Source: Nitrospira sp. (GTDB lineage: Bacteria; Nitrospirota; Nitrospiria; Nitrospirales; Nitrospiraceae). From it: a DNA stretch of 59,505 nt. How positions within the stretch are numbered: position 1 is the stretch's first letter; each line of letters opens with the position of its first letter. The notes beneath the pieces are model-generated. The model had not been told where the DNA came from. It saw only the letters and a list, made by a program, of their open reading frames with translations, and did no database searches. The stretch spans positions 1-59,505 of the forward strand of contig JAJFBJ010000011.1 in the NCBI GenBank assembly GCA_020697375.1, given 5' to 3'. Positions 8,238 to 17,093 of the stretch are shown here, one piece after another. The position numbers were made by a program, and so were the translations under genes.

Positions 8238-9347
8238 ATGCGACAGACACCTCTGATTGATGCACACCGCGCCGCACAGGCAAAGCTGGTAAACTTTGCT
8301 GGCTGGGAAATGCCTATCCAGTATTCCGGTGTGGTCGACGAGTACCGAGCGGTTCGACGACATGCCGGACTGTTCGATGTCAGTCACATGGGAAGAATTA
8401 ACGTGGCGGGACCGGGGGCGCTGGCGTTCCTGCAACGTGTCACCACGAACGATGTCTCCAAGCTATCTGTGCGCCAGTCGCACTATTCCATGATTTGTAC
8501 CCCTCGAGGTGGCATCAAGGACGACATTTTTATTTACCATGTGAAACCTTATGAGTTTCTCATTTGCGTCAATGCGTCAAATCGGGAAAAGATTGTCGCA
8601 TGGCTGCAAGAGAAGGTGGCTCAGGCTCGGAGCTGCACAGTCCTGGACCATTCCTCCGCACTGGCGCAGCTCGCTATTCAAGGTCCTGCCTCACGCGATA
8701 TTTTGGCGGCAGCCGGCCTTGTGGAGTCAGCGACGCTGAAACTTCGTCAATGCGTCGAAACCACCCTGTGCGATCGACCGGTCCTGCTCACGCGCACCGG
8801 GTACACCGGAGAATTGGGCTATGAATTGTATGTGCCAGCAGAGTCAGCGCCGGTACTGTGGAATCGGCTTCTAGAAGTGGGATGTCCGATGGGAATGAAA
8901 CCAGCAGGGTTGGGATCTCGTGATTTATTGCGGCTCGAAATGGCCTATTTGCTCTACGGAAACGACATGAATGAAGACACGACTCCCATTGAAGCCGGCG
9001 CGGAATGGGTCGTCAAATTCGATAAGGGAGAGTTCATCGGACGGGCTGAGTTACTGGCCCAGCAATCTGGAGGAATGACTCGGCGGCTCGTCGCGTTTGA
9101 ACTCCTTGAAAAGGCCGTGCCGCGGCATGGATTCAACATTCTCAATCATCAAGCGCCTCATCAAAAGATTGGCGAAGTCACCAGCGGGAACTTATCCCCC
9201 TTGCTGCAAAAAGGTATCGGCATGGGCTACGTCCCACCGGTATCAGCGCAGCCCGGCTCCTTTATTTTGATTGAGATTCGGGGCAAGGCTTATCCCGCCC
9301 TCGTGACGAAGCCACCTTTTTATAAAAGGGCTCCAGGCGCGCCATAA
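8238..9347 (+). CDS. gcvT: Aminomethyltransferase (glycine cleavage T protein), 369 aa
   Basis: This is the T protein of the glycine cleavage system: it moves the methylene group from aminomethyl-lipoyl GcvH to tetrahydrofolate and releases ammonia. Full family length, with N-terminal TPLIDAHRAAQAKLVNFAGW, the folate-domain motifs FDVSHMGRI and RTGYTGELGYELY, the core LRLEMAYLLYGNDMNEDTTP (invariant Asp in GNDM) and the C-terminal barrel GEVTSGNLSPLL. The ATG at 8238 has only a weak ribosome site. The gene is not in an operon with gcvH or gcvP; gcvP lies about 5 kb away on the other strand. A Nudix gene starts three bases after its stop and is likely cotranscribed. Confidence 0.97.
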   Translation: MRQTPLIDAHRAAQAKLVNFAGWEMPIQYSGVVDEYRAVRRHAGLFDVSHMGRINVAGPGALAFLQRVTTNDVSKLSVRQSHYSMICTPRGGIKDDIFIYHVKPYEFLICVNASNREKIVAWLQEKVAQARSCTVLDHSSALAQLAIQGPASRDILAAAGLVESATLKLRQCVETTLCDRPVLLTRTGYTGELGYELYVPAESAPVLWNRLLEVGCPMGMKPAGLGSRDLLRLEMAYLLYGNDMNEDTTPIEAGAEWVVKFDKGEFIGRAELLAQQSGGMTRRLVAFELLEKAVPRHGFNILNHQAPHQKIGEVTSGNLSPLLQKGIGMGYVPPVSAQPGSFILIEIRGKAYPALVTKPPFYKRAPGAP

Positions 9348-9350
9348 CCC

Positions 9351-9869
9351 ATGGTCAAACCTATCTATAAAGGCAGTGTGGTCACGCTCAACGTCGATAC
9401 CGTTCGTCTTCCGAACGGCCATACGATCGATCTGGAGATCATCCGCCATCCCGGCGCCTCCGCCGTCGTCCCATTAAAAGAGGATGGAACGGTGGTACTC
9501 ATTCGGCAGTTCCGTCATGCAGCGAACGGATTCATTTACGAAATCCCGGCTGGAAAGCTGCATTCCCAAGAAGACCCACTGGACTGTGCGGCCCGCGAGC
9601 TCGAAGAAGAAGTCGGCTACAAAGCCGGCCGATTCGAACTTCTCTCCAGCATCTTTACGGCCCCAGGTTTTGCCGATGAAGTCATCCACATCTACCTCGC
9701 GACCGGCCTGACACCAGGCACCCAGAATCTGGATGAGGATGAGGTACTGGAAGTCGTTGAAATGCCTTTGCGTGACGCGGTCTTAAAGATTCAGGACGGG
9801 ACCATCCGGGATGGGAAAACAATCGTGGGCTTGCAAGCAGTTTATATTCGGCAGGCACACATCGCGTGA
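9351..9869 (+). CDS. Nudix hydrolase, ADP-ribose pyrophosphatase-like, 172 aa
   Basis: A perfect Nudix box is present: G-x5-E-x7-R-E-L-E-E-E-V-G-Y, from Gly67 to Tyr89. The strands VVPLKEDGTVVLIRQFRHAA and YEIPAGKL before it and IFTAPGFADEVIHIYLA after it are typical of ADP-ribose pyrophosphatases of the NudF/MutT group. It likely hydrolyses ADP-ribose or a related nucleoside diphosphate-X to nucleotide monophosphates, using Mg2+ bound by the box glutamates. It starts three bases after gcvT, suggesting cotranscription, though no metabolic link is obvious. A 10-bp stem inverted repeat follows the stop. Confidence 0.94.
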   Translation: MVKPIYKGSVVTLNVDTVRLPNGHTIDLEIIRHPGASAVVPLKEDGTVVLIRQFRHAANGFIYEIPAGKLHSQEDPLDCAARELEEEVGYKAGRFELLSSIFTAPGFADEVIHIYLATGLTPGTQNLDEDEVLEVVEMPLRDAVLKIQDGTIRDGKTIVGLQAVYIRQAHIA

Positions 9870-9877
9870 ACGACTCC

Positions 9878-9910
9878 AGAGGCCTCCTGCCACAAGGACG
9901 GGAGGCCTCT
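9878..9910. terminator. Inverted repeat between convergent genes, possible terminator
   Basis: AGAGGCCTCC (9878-9887) and GGAGGCCTCT (9901-9910) form a perfect 10-bp stem with a 13-base loop, between the end of the Nudix gene and the end of the convergent small repeat-protein gene. There is no T-tract on either side, so it may be a weak bidirectional terminator or a transcript-stabilising hairpin. Confidence 0.5.
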
Positions 9911-9940
9911 CAAGCCAGCTAGCTCGCTAAGAGCCGATTA

Positions 9941-10159
9941 TTACTTGCCGCCCTTGTCCTTCTTCTTCTCTTCGCCAAACACCGTCTGCGACAGGTGTCC
10001 GCCCTTCTTCTCATCCTTCTTTTTTTCTTCACCGAAAAGAGTCTCGGAGAAATGTCCGCCCTTCTTTTCGTCCTTCTTCTTCTGTTCACCCGCGAAGGAA
10101 GGAGCGCTGAACGCAACCAACAATGCGGCCGCCATCACCGTCAACATCATCTTCTTCAT
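9941..10159 (-). CDS. Small exported Lys-rich repeat protein, 72 aa
   Basis: A classical signal peptide (MKKMMLTVMAAALLVAFSAPSFA, cleavage after SFA) leads to a mature protein of about 49 residues. The mature part is made of 19-residue repeats: two full copies of the type KKKDEKKGGHxSxTxFGEE (residues 27-45 and 46-64) and an eight-residue partial third copy. It is very basic and acidic in alternation, hydrophilic and probably unstructured. A very good AACAGGAGGTGAG ribosome site precedes the ATG. I do not recognise a family. The leader contains two adjacent hairpins. It may be a periplasmic or surface polyelectrolyte, but the function is unknown. Confidence 0.8.
   Translation of the reverse strand: MKKMMLTVMAAALLVAFSAPSFAGEQKKKDEKKGGHFSETLFGEEKKKDEKKGGHLSQTVFGEEKKKDKGGK
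9944..10081. repeat. 57-bp in-gene tandem repeat, about 2.4 copies
   Basis: Units at 10025-10081, 9968-10024 and a partial copy at 9944-9967 encode the 19-residue repeats of the small exported protein. Copies differ mainly at third codon positions and at three or four residues, so the repeat is old enough to have diverged but the protein pattern is kept. Confidence 0.75.
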
Positions 10160-10212
10160 TCTGACTCACCTCCTGTTATGTTTGAGATTACCAACCAGAG
10201 ACGGGTCCTCCT

Positions 10213-10243
10213 AGAGCAAGGTCCTTGCCGAAAGCAGCTTTCG
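10213..10243 (-). promoter_or_regulatory. Two adjacent hairpins in the leader of the repeat-protein gene
   Basis: GCAAG/CTTGC (10216-10228) and CGAAAG/CTTTCG (10229-10243) are back-to-back perfect inverted repeats with 3-base loops, 55-85 bases upstream of the ATG at 10159. They could influence stability or translation of the message. On the plus strand the second hairpin is followed after ten bases by a T-run, which would look like a terminator, but no plus-strand gene feeds into it. Confidence 0.4.
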
Positions 10244-10276
10244 ATCTAACTCGTTGTTTTTTAGAATTTCGAGATG

Positions 10277-10306
10277 ATATCACTTGATGAACTAGATTCA
10301 GGACAA
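10277..10306 (-). promoter_or_regulatory. Possible promoter for the repeat-protein gene
   Basis: On the minus strand TTGTCC (10301-10306) and TGATAT (10277-10282) are 18 bases apart. The predicted start would give a leader of about 110 bases containing the two hairpins. Confidence 0.3.
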
Positions 10307-10435
10307 GACTCACCTGTGGCAAAATAGCGGACCACGTACTAAATTGCCTCAACAGCGCGTGACAGTGCCCTAGTGGCAGACCGTGCAACGCACGCTAGCT
10401 ACGTGATGTCGCTCATCACCCCAGACATAGGTTTA

Positions 10436-10969
10436 ATGAGGATTCAATCCGCCATTCCCGACTATCTCGTACCGGAGTTACGCATTCTGTTTGTCGGCAT
10501 TAATCCCGGATTGCGCTCCGCAGCCCTAGGCCATCACTATGCCGGGCCCTCGAATCGCTTCTGGAAGCTGCTGTATGAAGCCCGACTGATCCCCGAGCGA
10601 CTCAGTTACCGGGAAGATTTTCGGCTTCCGGAATGGGGACTAGGTCTCACCAATCTCGTTGCTCGAACCACCGCCACTATGGAAGATCTCACGCCACAGG
10701 ATTATGCGGCAGGCCGCCTGGTACTGATGCGGAAAATTCGTCGCTATCGCCCACGTGTGATCGCACTGCTCGGGATGACGCTCTATCCGATATTGCTGCC
10801 TCGTGAACCGAGAGAGGCAGGCCGCAGACCGGGCCTCCAGCCTGTCACACTTCACGAGTCCCACATCGTGCTTCTTCCCAATCCCAGCGGACGCAATGCA
10901 TCATATCCCTATCAAGCCATGTTGGGTGCGTTTCGCTCTCTGGCTCCTTGGCTGGCGACGAGACAATAA
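10436..10969 (+). CDS. mug: Mismatch-specific G:T/U DNA glycosylase, 177 aa
   Basis: The protein belongs to the Mug/TDG branch of the uracil-DNA glycosylase superfamily, which removes uracil or thymine opposite guanine. The active-site motif GINPG (in ILFVGINPGLRSAALGHHYAG) carries the Asn that activates water. The intercalation-loop motif is seen as NPSGRN near the C terminus. The frame is open upstream to a GTG at 10373, and ATG 10406 is also possible. I prefer ATG 10436, preceded by AGG, because it gives the short N terminus normal for Mug (about 168 aa in E. coli). It stands alone, divergent from the small repeat-protein gene. Confidence 0.9.
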   Translation: MRIQSAIPDYLVPELRILFVGINPGLRSAALGHHYAGPSNRFWKLLYEARLIPERLSYREDFRLPEWGLGLTNLVARTTATMEDLTPQDYAAGRLVLMRKIRRYRPRVIALLGMTLYPILLPREPREAGRRPGLQPVTLHESHIVLLPNPSGRNASYPYQAMLGAFRSLAPWLATRQ

Positions 10970-11113
10970 AGCCTGTTGAGGTCTATTTTCGCCTCGTGCT
11001 ATTCAATCCACAAACAGGAGGGAGCTTCTCTCGTCAACGAACAGCAGCGGCAAAGGAGTGACGGGCATCTCTTGGATGACTGATCGATATCAATATTCTG
11101 CTGCTTTCCTATA

Positions 11114-12031
11114 TTATGCCACAGGCATTCTTCGAACCCTGGAACGGTGTAACGACTCGATCTCGCGTTTGAACGGCATCGATTCTTGCGCTCCAGGCGT
11201 AGACGTGGCCAATGCACCGGCCGCATTGGCCATTTCAATCGCGGTTTCAAGTCCTACTCCCGCCGCCATGGCGCAGGCCAGCGCACCGTTAAACGCATCC
11301 CCGGCGCCAGTCGAATCAATCGATTCGACTGGAAAGGCGGGAATATGGCTGATGCCCTTCCCGCAACACGTCAACGCCCCTTCCGCGCCGCATGTGACGA
11401 CGACAGCCCCAACTCCGCGGGCCATCAGAAACTGGGCCGCTTCGGATAGGTCTGTCAAACCAGACAGTGCGCGCGCCTCACTTTCATTCGGAGTCAAGAT
11501 ATCCACCAACTTCAGGAGGTCTGAGGATAAAGGAAGAGCGGGAGCTGGGTTGAGAATAGTAATGATGCCTGCCCGTTTGGCGTATGCCAACGCATCGTGA
11601 ACAGTTTCAACCGGAATCTCCATTTGCACCAGTATCACGTTCGCTCCGTCCATCGACGCGGCGTTACGACGCAGATCTTCAGGAGTGAATCGTCCGTTGC
11701 TGCCGGGGACCACCACGATTTGATTATCGCCTGCACGGTCGACCAGAATCAGCGCGATCCCGGTGAAGGCCTGGCCGTCCCGAAGGATGACGAGACGTGA
11801 CAGCCCTTGCGTAGCCAGGTGCCGTTCTATCAACATTCCGTGGGCATCCCTGCCCAGCTTGGTGAGAAAGACGACCTCCGCTCCCGCGCGTGTCGCGGCC
11901 ACAGCCTGATTCGCCCCTTTGCCGCCGAACGATTGCACGTATCGCTGTCCGAGCACCGTTTCACCGCGATGAGGCAGACGGTCAACCCTCGCCGTGATAT
12001 CAATATTGCTTGAGCCGACGACTACGACCAT
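11114..12031 (-). CDS. rbsK: Ribokinase (PfkB family), 305 aa
   Basis: A PfkB-type sugar kinase with the layout of ribokinase. GSSNIDITARVDRLPHRGET contributes to substrate binding, GGKGANQAVA is the first PfkB signature, and DSTGAGDAFNGAL is the second signature with the catalytic Asp and anion hole; TPNESEA is also present. It should phosphorylate D-ribose to ribose 5-phosphate with ATP. ATG 12031 overlaps the last bases of the nucleoside hydrolase gene upstream (stop ends at 12022), so translation is probably coupled. The pairing supports ribose as substrate, though other pentoses or nucleosides cannot be excluded. Confidence 0.9.
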   Translation of the reverse strand: MVVVVGSSNIDITARVDRLPHRGETVLGQRYVQSFGGKGANQAVAATRAGAEVVFLTKLGRDAHGMLIERHLATQGLSRLVILRDGQAFTGIALILVDRAGDNQIVVVPGSNGRFTPEDLRRNAASMDGANVILVQMEIPVETVHDALAYAKRAGIITILNPAPALPLSSDLLKLVDILTPNESEARALSGLTDLSEAAQFLMARGVGAVVVTCGAEGALTCCGKGISHIPAFPVESIDSTGAGDAFNGALACAMAAGVGLETAIEMANAAGALATSTPGAQESMPFKREIESLHRSRVRRMPVA

Positions 12032-13014
12032 GGGCAAAGCCTGTTTCGCAGCTGATACAAGATCCGGTCCACGTCCACATCGACAGCCACCCGCATGTTG
12101 GGAGGCACCTTCGGCTCCGACTTCCGCATTCGCCGATCAACGATAGTCATTCCTCGACAAACCTGCCCGACCGTCTCGACCGACACGCGAAAGGACTCCG
12201 TCGTCATCAAGGAGGGATCAATAGCCGCCAGAACAGCCACTGGATCATGGAAATAGAAAAGCCCATGGCCTTCTACTTCCTCGGCAAAATCGAATGCCTT
12301 GCAGGTCATATCAGCCACGATGCGGCCGAGCGGATCACGCGATTCGGAAGCCCAGGTCCCCAAGGTTCCTCGATCTACCCCAACACGGGTCGTCACATCG
12401 AGCGGAACGAGGGTCAACGGAAGCGTCGCTTGGAACACTCGATAGGCGGCATGAGGATCCACATAGCAGTTGAACTCAGCGGCCGGGGCAATATTGCCAG
12501 GCACTCCGATCGCGCCTCCCATCACAATAACTGAATGGAACTTCTGCACAGTTTGGGGATTCACCTTCAACGCCAAGGCCAAATTGGTCAAGGGGCCAAG
12601 CGTGATCAAAGTAACTTCGCCGGGATACCGGCGGACACAATCATTCCACACCTCCTGCGCCGTGGAAAGCACAGCCGGCAGGCGAGACTGAGGATAGCGT
12701 GGAATGCCCTCCGCCGTAAGGATGCGGTCCAGCTCGCCCAGCCCGTCGCTTCCGTGAACATCCACCGCCGTCAGGAGCTCCTCCTCCAATGGCCTCGCCG
12801 CCCCTTGTCCCACCAGCAAGCCGGACGGAGCTTTTTTTAAAGCAAGGAGCCGGAACAGATTCCTGGTCGCCTGGCCGACCGGCACATTGCCGCAGACAGT
12901 AGTCAATCCGACCACTTCCAATTCCGGCGACGCCAGAGCCAGCAAAATTGCAAGGGCATCGTCGGTTCCGGGATCAGTGTCGATGATAACTTTTGTCGGA
13001 GTTATTATCTGCAT
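12022..13014 (-). CDS. Inosine-uridine preferring nucleoside hydrolase, 330 aa
   Basis: The N-terminal calcium-binding signature DTDPGTDDA (residues ~12-20) is exact for the IU-nucleoside hydrolase family. Other typical segments are VCGNVPVGQATRN, DVHGSDGLGEL, LITLGPLTNLALAL and VIMGGAIGVPGNIAPAAEFN. These enzymes split purine or pyrimidine ribonucleosides into free base and ribose. Normal family length, no signal peptide, so it is cytosolic. It overlaps the ribokinase gene by ten bases, giving a two-step salvage route from nucleoside to ribose 5-phosphate. Base preference cannot be read from the sequence. Confidence 0.94.
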   Translation of the reverse strand: MQIITPTKVIIDTDPGTDDALAILLALASPELEVVGLTTVCGNVPVGQATRNLFRLLALKKAPSGLLVGQGAARPLEEELLTAVDVHGSDGLGELDRILTAEGIPRYPQSRLPAVLSTAQEVWNDCVRRYPGEVTLITLGPLTNLALALKVNPQTVQKFHSVIVMGGAIGVPGNIAPAAEFNCYVDPHAAYRVFQATLPLTLVPLDVTTRVGVDRGTLGTWASESRDPLGRIVADMTCKAFDFAEEVEGHGLFYFHDPVAVLAAIDPSLMTTESFRVSVETVGQVCRGMTIVDRRMRKSEPKVPPNMRVAVDVDVDRILYQLRNRLCPWS

Positions 13015-13114
13015 AGCGATCGAATGTCGCGCCGATCATCAGCATGCTGGTACATTCCACAATCACCGTGATCAGGAGATAAACAAAAAGAGAGGCATCA
13101 AGATCACGCCCGCT

Positions 13115-13300
13115 TCAGAGATGTACGAAGAATCGGAACGTTGTTTGGACCAGGGGGGCGTGTCGGCAGGAAAATGCCCCCTGCCGACGATCGGTCACTT
13201 CTTCTTGATCAAGCCAAATAGCATCGCTGTACCGCAGACGGCTCTCCGTCCAGGTCACCAGGCCATGAAAGGTGCCCCGCATAAACGCTTCGCCCGCCAT
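13115..13300 (-). CDS. Possible small hypothetical protein, 61 aa
   Basis: A short frame with a GAGGTGG site eight bases before ATG 13300. The product contains FMRGTFHGLVTWTESRLRYSDAIWLDQ in two parts that look protein-like (mixed hydrophobic and charged, Trp/Tyr present), then a basic C terminus. No family is recognised. It lies between two minus-strand genes, 52 bases after the unknown membrane-anchored gene, and could be in the gcvP transcript. The gap it fills (13015-13351) otherwise shows nothing. Confidence 0.35.
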   Translation of the reverse strand: MAGEAFMRGTFHGLVTWTESRLRYSDAIWLDQEEVTDRRQGAFSCRHAPLVQTTFRFFVHL

Positions 13301-13351
13301 CATGACCACCTCGATCGCTTACTCTGCAGAGACCCCATAATCCGTTCTTCT

Positions 13352-14020
13352 TCACAACTCAGTTTTTTGACCAGGCATCAGATCTGCGAAACGGGTGGAT
13401 TGCCCGAGCCGCTCCAAGACCGCCTCAAAATCCGCAGCTTCATCCGGACGTCCCATGACAAAATAAAGCACGCAGGCATTGCCTGGGCCAAGCACCGCCA
13501 AGGCGCGACCGGTCATGTCGTCTCCTTGATAAGATCGGGAAATCGAGTTTTCGGTTTCAAGCTCAGAACCCGCTGGGATAAACGATAAACCATGAAGCAA
13601 TGACAGGGGCTGACTGAGTTGATCACGGACTGTCTCGCGATCGCTGTCGGCCAGAGGAAAGATCATCCCCAGCCCCTTTCCCTCTTCGGCTATCAGGAAC
13701 GGCATGGCTGAATCTTCCGGACGATTGCTTTGCCAGTGATCAGGAACGACAAACGACCAATCGGTGCCTGGTATCCTCAGTCTGGTGCCGGCCGGATAGG
13801 TCTTCCCGACATCTACATCGATCGCGAGATCAGCCTGTTGACCGTCCTCAATGATGACCGATTCCGAAATGGCTGCCCAGAGGGACGCCTCGAACATGGG
13901 GGTGATCAGAAGGCAGAACATCGCTATCGGTATCGGAAGGACCATCCATACCGGAGACAGACGAAAGACGACAGTCCCGCCGGAAGGATTGCCGCGCTCA
14001 TGGACGCTATGGAACGTCAT
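13352..14020 (-). CDS. Membrane-anchored protein of unknown function, 222 aa
   Basis: An N-terminal hydrophobic segment ([18 protein letters not shown], residues ~25-42) anchors or exports a soluble domain of about 170 residues. The domain begins [19 protein letters not shown] and contains ILYF/VLYFVMG-type beta strands, resembling PsbP/DUF1795-like folds in pattern only; I do not claim membership. ATG 14020 overlaps the gcvP stop (14007-14009) by 14 bases, suggesting coupling to gcvP. A start at ATG 13945 just before the hydrophobic segment is also possible. It has no known link to glycine cleavage. Confidence 0.7.
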   Translation of the reverse strand: MTFHSVHERGNPSGGTVVFRLSPVWMVLPIPIAMFCLLITPMFEASLWAAISESVIIEDGQQADLAIDVDVGKTYPAGTRLRIPGTDWSFVVPDHWQSNRPEDSAMPFLIAEEGKGLGMIFPLADSDRETVRDQLSQPLSLLHGLSFIPAGSELETENSISRSYQGDDMTGRALAVLGPGNACVLYFVMGRPDEAADFEAVLERLGQSTRFADLMPGQKTEL

Positions 14021-16892
14021 CCATCGGGGGGCAGGTGCAAAAGAGATTGCGGTCGCCATAGGCTTCATCGATCCGACCTACGCTCGGCCAAAACTTGTTA
14101 TCTCGAACCCAGGGAGCGGGAAATGCGGCCTGCTCACGGGAGTAGGGTTTGGCCCAGTCAGAAGCAGTCACAGCCAGCGCCGTGTGTGGAGCATTTTTCA
14201 GCACGTTCCCCGCGCGCGGTTGCCGTCCTTCGGCGATCTCCTGAATCTCCGCGCGAATCGTGATTAAAGCCTCACAGAACCGGTCCAGCTCGGCCCTGGC
14301 CTCACTCTCCGTCGGTTCGATCATCAAGGTGCCCGCCACAGGAAAAGACACCGTAGGAGCATGGAATCCATAGTCCATGAGGCGTTTGGCTACGTCCATC
14401 GCCTCCACGCCGCTGCTCTCTTTGAGCGGACGCAGGTCCAGGATGAATTCGTGTGCGACGAAGTTGCGCTGGCCGCTATACAGGACCGGGTAATACTTCT
14501 CCAGTCGTTTGGCCATGTAGTTCGCGTTCAAAATCGCGACTTGGGTGGCTTTGGTCAAACCCTCTCGCCCCATCAACGCGATATAGACCCATGAAATCGT
14601 CAAGATGCTGGGACTACCATAAGGAGCGGCAGAAACCGGTCCAATGGATTGCGGCCCGCCGAGCTGCGTGACCGGATGTCCCGGGATAAAGGGCGCCAAA
14701 TGACGTGCGACCCCGATCGGTCCCATCCCGGGCCCGCCCCCGCCATGAGGAATGCAGAAGGTCTTATGGAGATTCAGGTGGCACACGTCCGCTCCCAGAT
14801 CGGCCGGACGGCAGAGACCGACTTGGGCATTCATATTGGCGCCGTCCAGGTAGACCTGCCCCCCATGCGTATGCACGATCTGGCACATTCGGCGAATGTT
14901 TTCTTCAAACACTCCATGCGTCGAGGGATAGGTAATCATCATGGCGGCCAAGCGGCCTCGATGTTGGGTGGCCTTCGCCTCAAGATCAGCCAAGTCGACA
15001 TTGCCCCGCTCATCGCAGGCCACTGGGACGACCGTCATCCCGCACATCGACGCGCTGGCCGGATTCGTCCCATGCGCCGACACCGGAATCAGACAGAGAT
15101 CGCGCTGCGTTTCGCCTCGATGCCGGTGAAAGGCCCGAATTACCATGAGACCGGCGTATTCGCCCTGCGAACCGGCATTGGGTTGCAGCGAAATAGCGGC
15201 GAACCCGGTCAGGTCCGCCAGCCAGGATTCCAGCTGTTGGAACAGCGCCTGATACCCCTGTGTCTGTTCGGCGGGCGCGAAAGGATGGAGCCGGCTGAAT
15301 TCCGGCCATGTGACGGGCAGCATTTCAGCCGTGGCATTCAACTTCATCGTGCAAGAACCGAGGGGAATCATGGAATGGACGAGAGACAGGTCGCGCGCCT
15401 GAAGACGATACATGTAGCGCAACATCTCATGTTCGGAATGGTACCGGTGAAACACAGGGTGAGTGAGATAGGGAGCCTTGCGAGCTAGCGCCGCCGGGTA
15501 ACGCACATCGACCGAGTGAACCAGGGTCTGAAGATCTTCGGCCGAAATGTGATGTCCCACAAACAGGGTCAACACCCGCTGCACTTCGTCCAACGTACTC
15601 CACTCATCCAGCGACAGTCCCAGACTGTGATCGTCGTACCGCCTGAGATTGATCTTCTGTTGCCGCGCGCGGCTCAAGATCGTCTCGGCTTGCGCATGAG
15701 AGAGCCGCACGCGAAGCGTATCGAACACCGGCTCCAGGTCGACTTCACAGCCATGCCGGCGAAGGCCCTCGGCCAACACCACGGTGAGACCGTGGACACG
15801 TTCTGCAATCCGCCGCAACCCCGCGGGGCCGTGGTACACGGCATACATCCCCGCCATCACGGCAAGCAGCACCTGCGCCGTACAGATGTTGCTCGTGGCT
15901 TTTTCACGGCGGATATGCTGCTCCCTGGTTTGCAAAGCCAACCGATAGGCCACCCGGCCCGTGGCATCTTTAGATACGCCCACAATCCGGCCGGGCATCT
16001 GCCGTCGGAACTCCTCTTTGGTGGCGAGAAAAGCGGCATGCGGCCCGCCGAATCCCATCGGCACACCGAACCGCTGGCTGGACCCGATCACCACGTCGGC
16101 GCCGAACTCTCCGGGGGAACGCAACAACGTCAGAGCCAGCAGATCGGTCGCCACCACCACATAGGCTTCGGCGGCATGCGCACGGGCCACGAACTCGCTG
16201 TTATCCGCAACATACCCGTCCGTCGTCGGATACTGGAGCAACGTCCCAAAGTACTCGCCTCCTGCGAGATCCAGCGATGTGATCGCGCCGATGTGCAGGA
16301 TAATGCCCTGTGGTTCGGCACGCGTTTGCAACACCGCAATGGTCTGTGGATGGCAGTTTTCGGAAACGAAAAATTTCCTGCGATCATGCCCCGCGGCTTT
16401 AGACATGGCCGCACACATCGTCATCGCCTCGGCCGCGGCAGTGGACTCGTCAAGGAGCGACGCATTGGCGAGGGGTAGCCCAGTGAGGTCCGCGACCGTG
16501 GTCTGAAACGTCACCAATGCCTCGAGACGCCCTTGCGCAATTTCTGCCTGATAAGGAGTGTATTGCGTATACCACCCGGGATTCTCGAGGATATTGCGCT
16601 GGATCACCGGTGGGGTGATGCAATCGTAGTAGCCCATTCCGATGAGGGAACGCCATACTTGATTCTGCTCGGCCAAACCACGCAATTCGGCAAGCACCGG
16701 CTGTTCGCCGCGAGGGGATGGTACCGTCAAAGATGTCTGCAAACGGATGTCGGACGGGACGGTCGCTTCCACGAGCGCGTCCAAAGAGGGCAAGCTCAGC
16801 GTAGCCAGCATGTCCTGGATGTCCGACTCCGTCGGGCCGATATGGCGAGGCACAAACGTATCGCTGGGCTCAAGAAAATCAGGCTGTGGCAT
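14007..16892 (-). CDS. gcvP: Glycine dehydrogenase (decarboxylating), P protein, 961 aa
   Basis: The PLP-dependent P protein of the glycine cleavage system, which decarboxylates glycine and passes the aminomethyl group to lipoyl-GcvH. It is the single-chain form (E. coli GcvP is 957 aa), not the split alpha/beta form. N-terminal [14 protein letters not shown] and GMGYYD are typical. The PLP lysine is Lys710 in [20 protein letters not shown] start at ATG 16892, which has AGGA nine bases upstream and gives [19 protein letters not shown]; the frame also opens 28 codons earlier. gcvT is elsewhere in the window and gcvH is absent. No glycine riboswitch is seen in the divergent 200-bp upstream region. 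Confidence 0.98.
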   Translation of the reverse strand: MPQPDFLEPSDTFVPRHIGPTESDIQDMLATLSLPSLDALVEATVPSDIRLQTSLTVPSPRGEQPVLAELRGLAEQNQVWRSLIGMGYYDCITPPVIQRNILENPGWYTQYTPYQAEIAQGRLEALVTFQTTVADLTGLPLANASLLDESTAAAEAMTMCAAMSKAAGHDRRKFFVSENCHPQTIAVLQTRAEPQGIILHIGAITSLDLAGGEYFGTLLQYPTTDGYVADNSEFVARAHAAEAYVVVATDLLALTLLRSPGEFGADVVIGSSQRFGVPMGFGGPHAAFLATKEEFRRQMPGRIVGVSKDATGRVAYRLALQTREQHIRREKATSNICTAQVLLAVMAGMYAVYHGPAGLRRIAERVHGLTVVLAEGLRRHGCEVDLEPVFDTLRVRLSHAQAETILSRARQQKINLRRYDDHSLGLSLDEWSTLDEVQRVLTLFVGHHISAEDLQTLVHSVDVRYPAALARKAPYLTHPVFHRYHSEHEMLRYMYRLQARDLSLVHSMIPLGSCTMKLNATAEMLPVTWPEFSRLHPFAPAEQTQGYQALFQQLESWLADLTGFAAISLQPNAGSQGEYAGLMVIRAFHRHRGETQRDLCLIPVSAHGTNPASASMCGMTVVPVACDERGNVDLADLEAKATQHRGRLAAMMITYPSTHGVFEENIRRMCQIVHTHGGQVYLDGANMNAQVGLCRPADLGADVCHLNLHKTFCIPHGGGGPGMGPIGVARHLAPFIPGHPVTQLGGPQSIGPVSAAPYGSPSILTISWVYIALMGREGLTKATQVAILNANYMAKRLEKYYPVLYSGQRNFVAHEFILDLRPLKESSGVEAMDVAKRLMDYGFHAPTVSFPVAGTLMIEPTESEARAELDRFCEALITIRAEIQEIAEGRQPRAGNVLKNAPHTALAVTASDWAKPYSREQAAFPAPWVRDNKFWPSVGRIDEAYGDRNLFCTCPPMDDVP

Positions 16893-16999
16893 GGAGATGA
16901 ATCCTGCTAAAAGTTGGCGCACTCGTTCATTCGAAGCGGCGTGAAGTAACCTATCATGCAGGCCTGAGATTTCCAAGCATCCGACCGGCTCCCTTCATC

Positions 17000-17028
17000 T
17001 TGTTTTCCGGAATTTCCTGCGGTAATAG
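17000..17028 (+). promoter_or_regulatory. Possible sdhA promoter
   Basis: TTGTTT at 17000-17005 and TAATAG at 17023-17028 are 17 bases apart. A start near 17035 would leave the upstream start codons of sdhA leaderless and favours ATG 17094. Confidence 0.3.
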
Positions 17029-17093
17029 TGGGATCAATGTCTTCCGCCTCAGGCCAACCGTACCAGGCCACCATTGCCACTGAACCATCGCGC

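Noticed and set aside
14649..16478. Long plus-strand frames (up to 320 codons) opposite gcvP
   Set aside because: They lie wholly antisense to a full-length, well conserved gcvP; no ribosome site or domain; a usual effect of codon bias in GC-rich genes.
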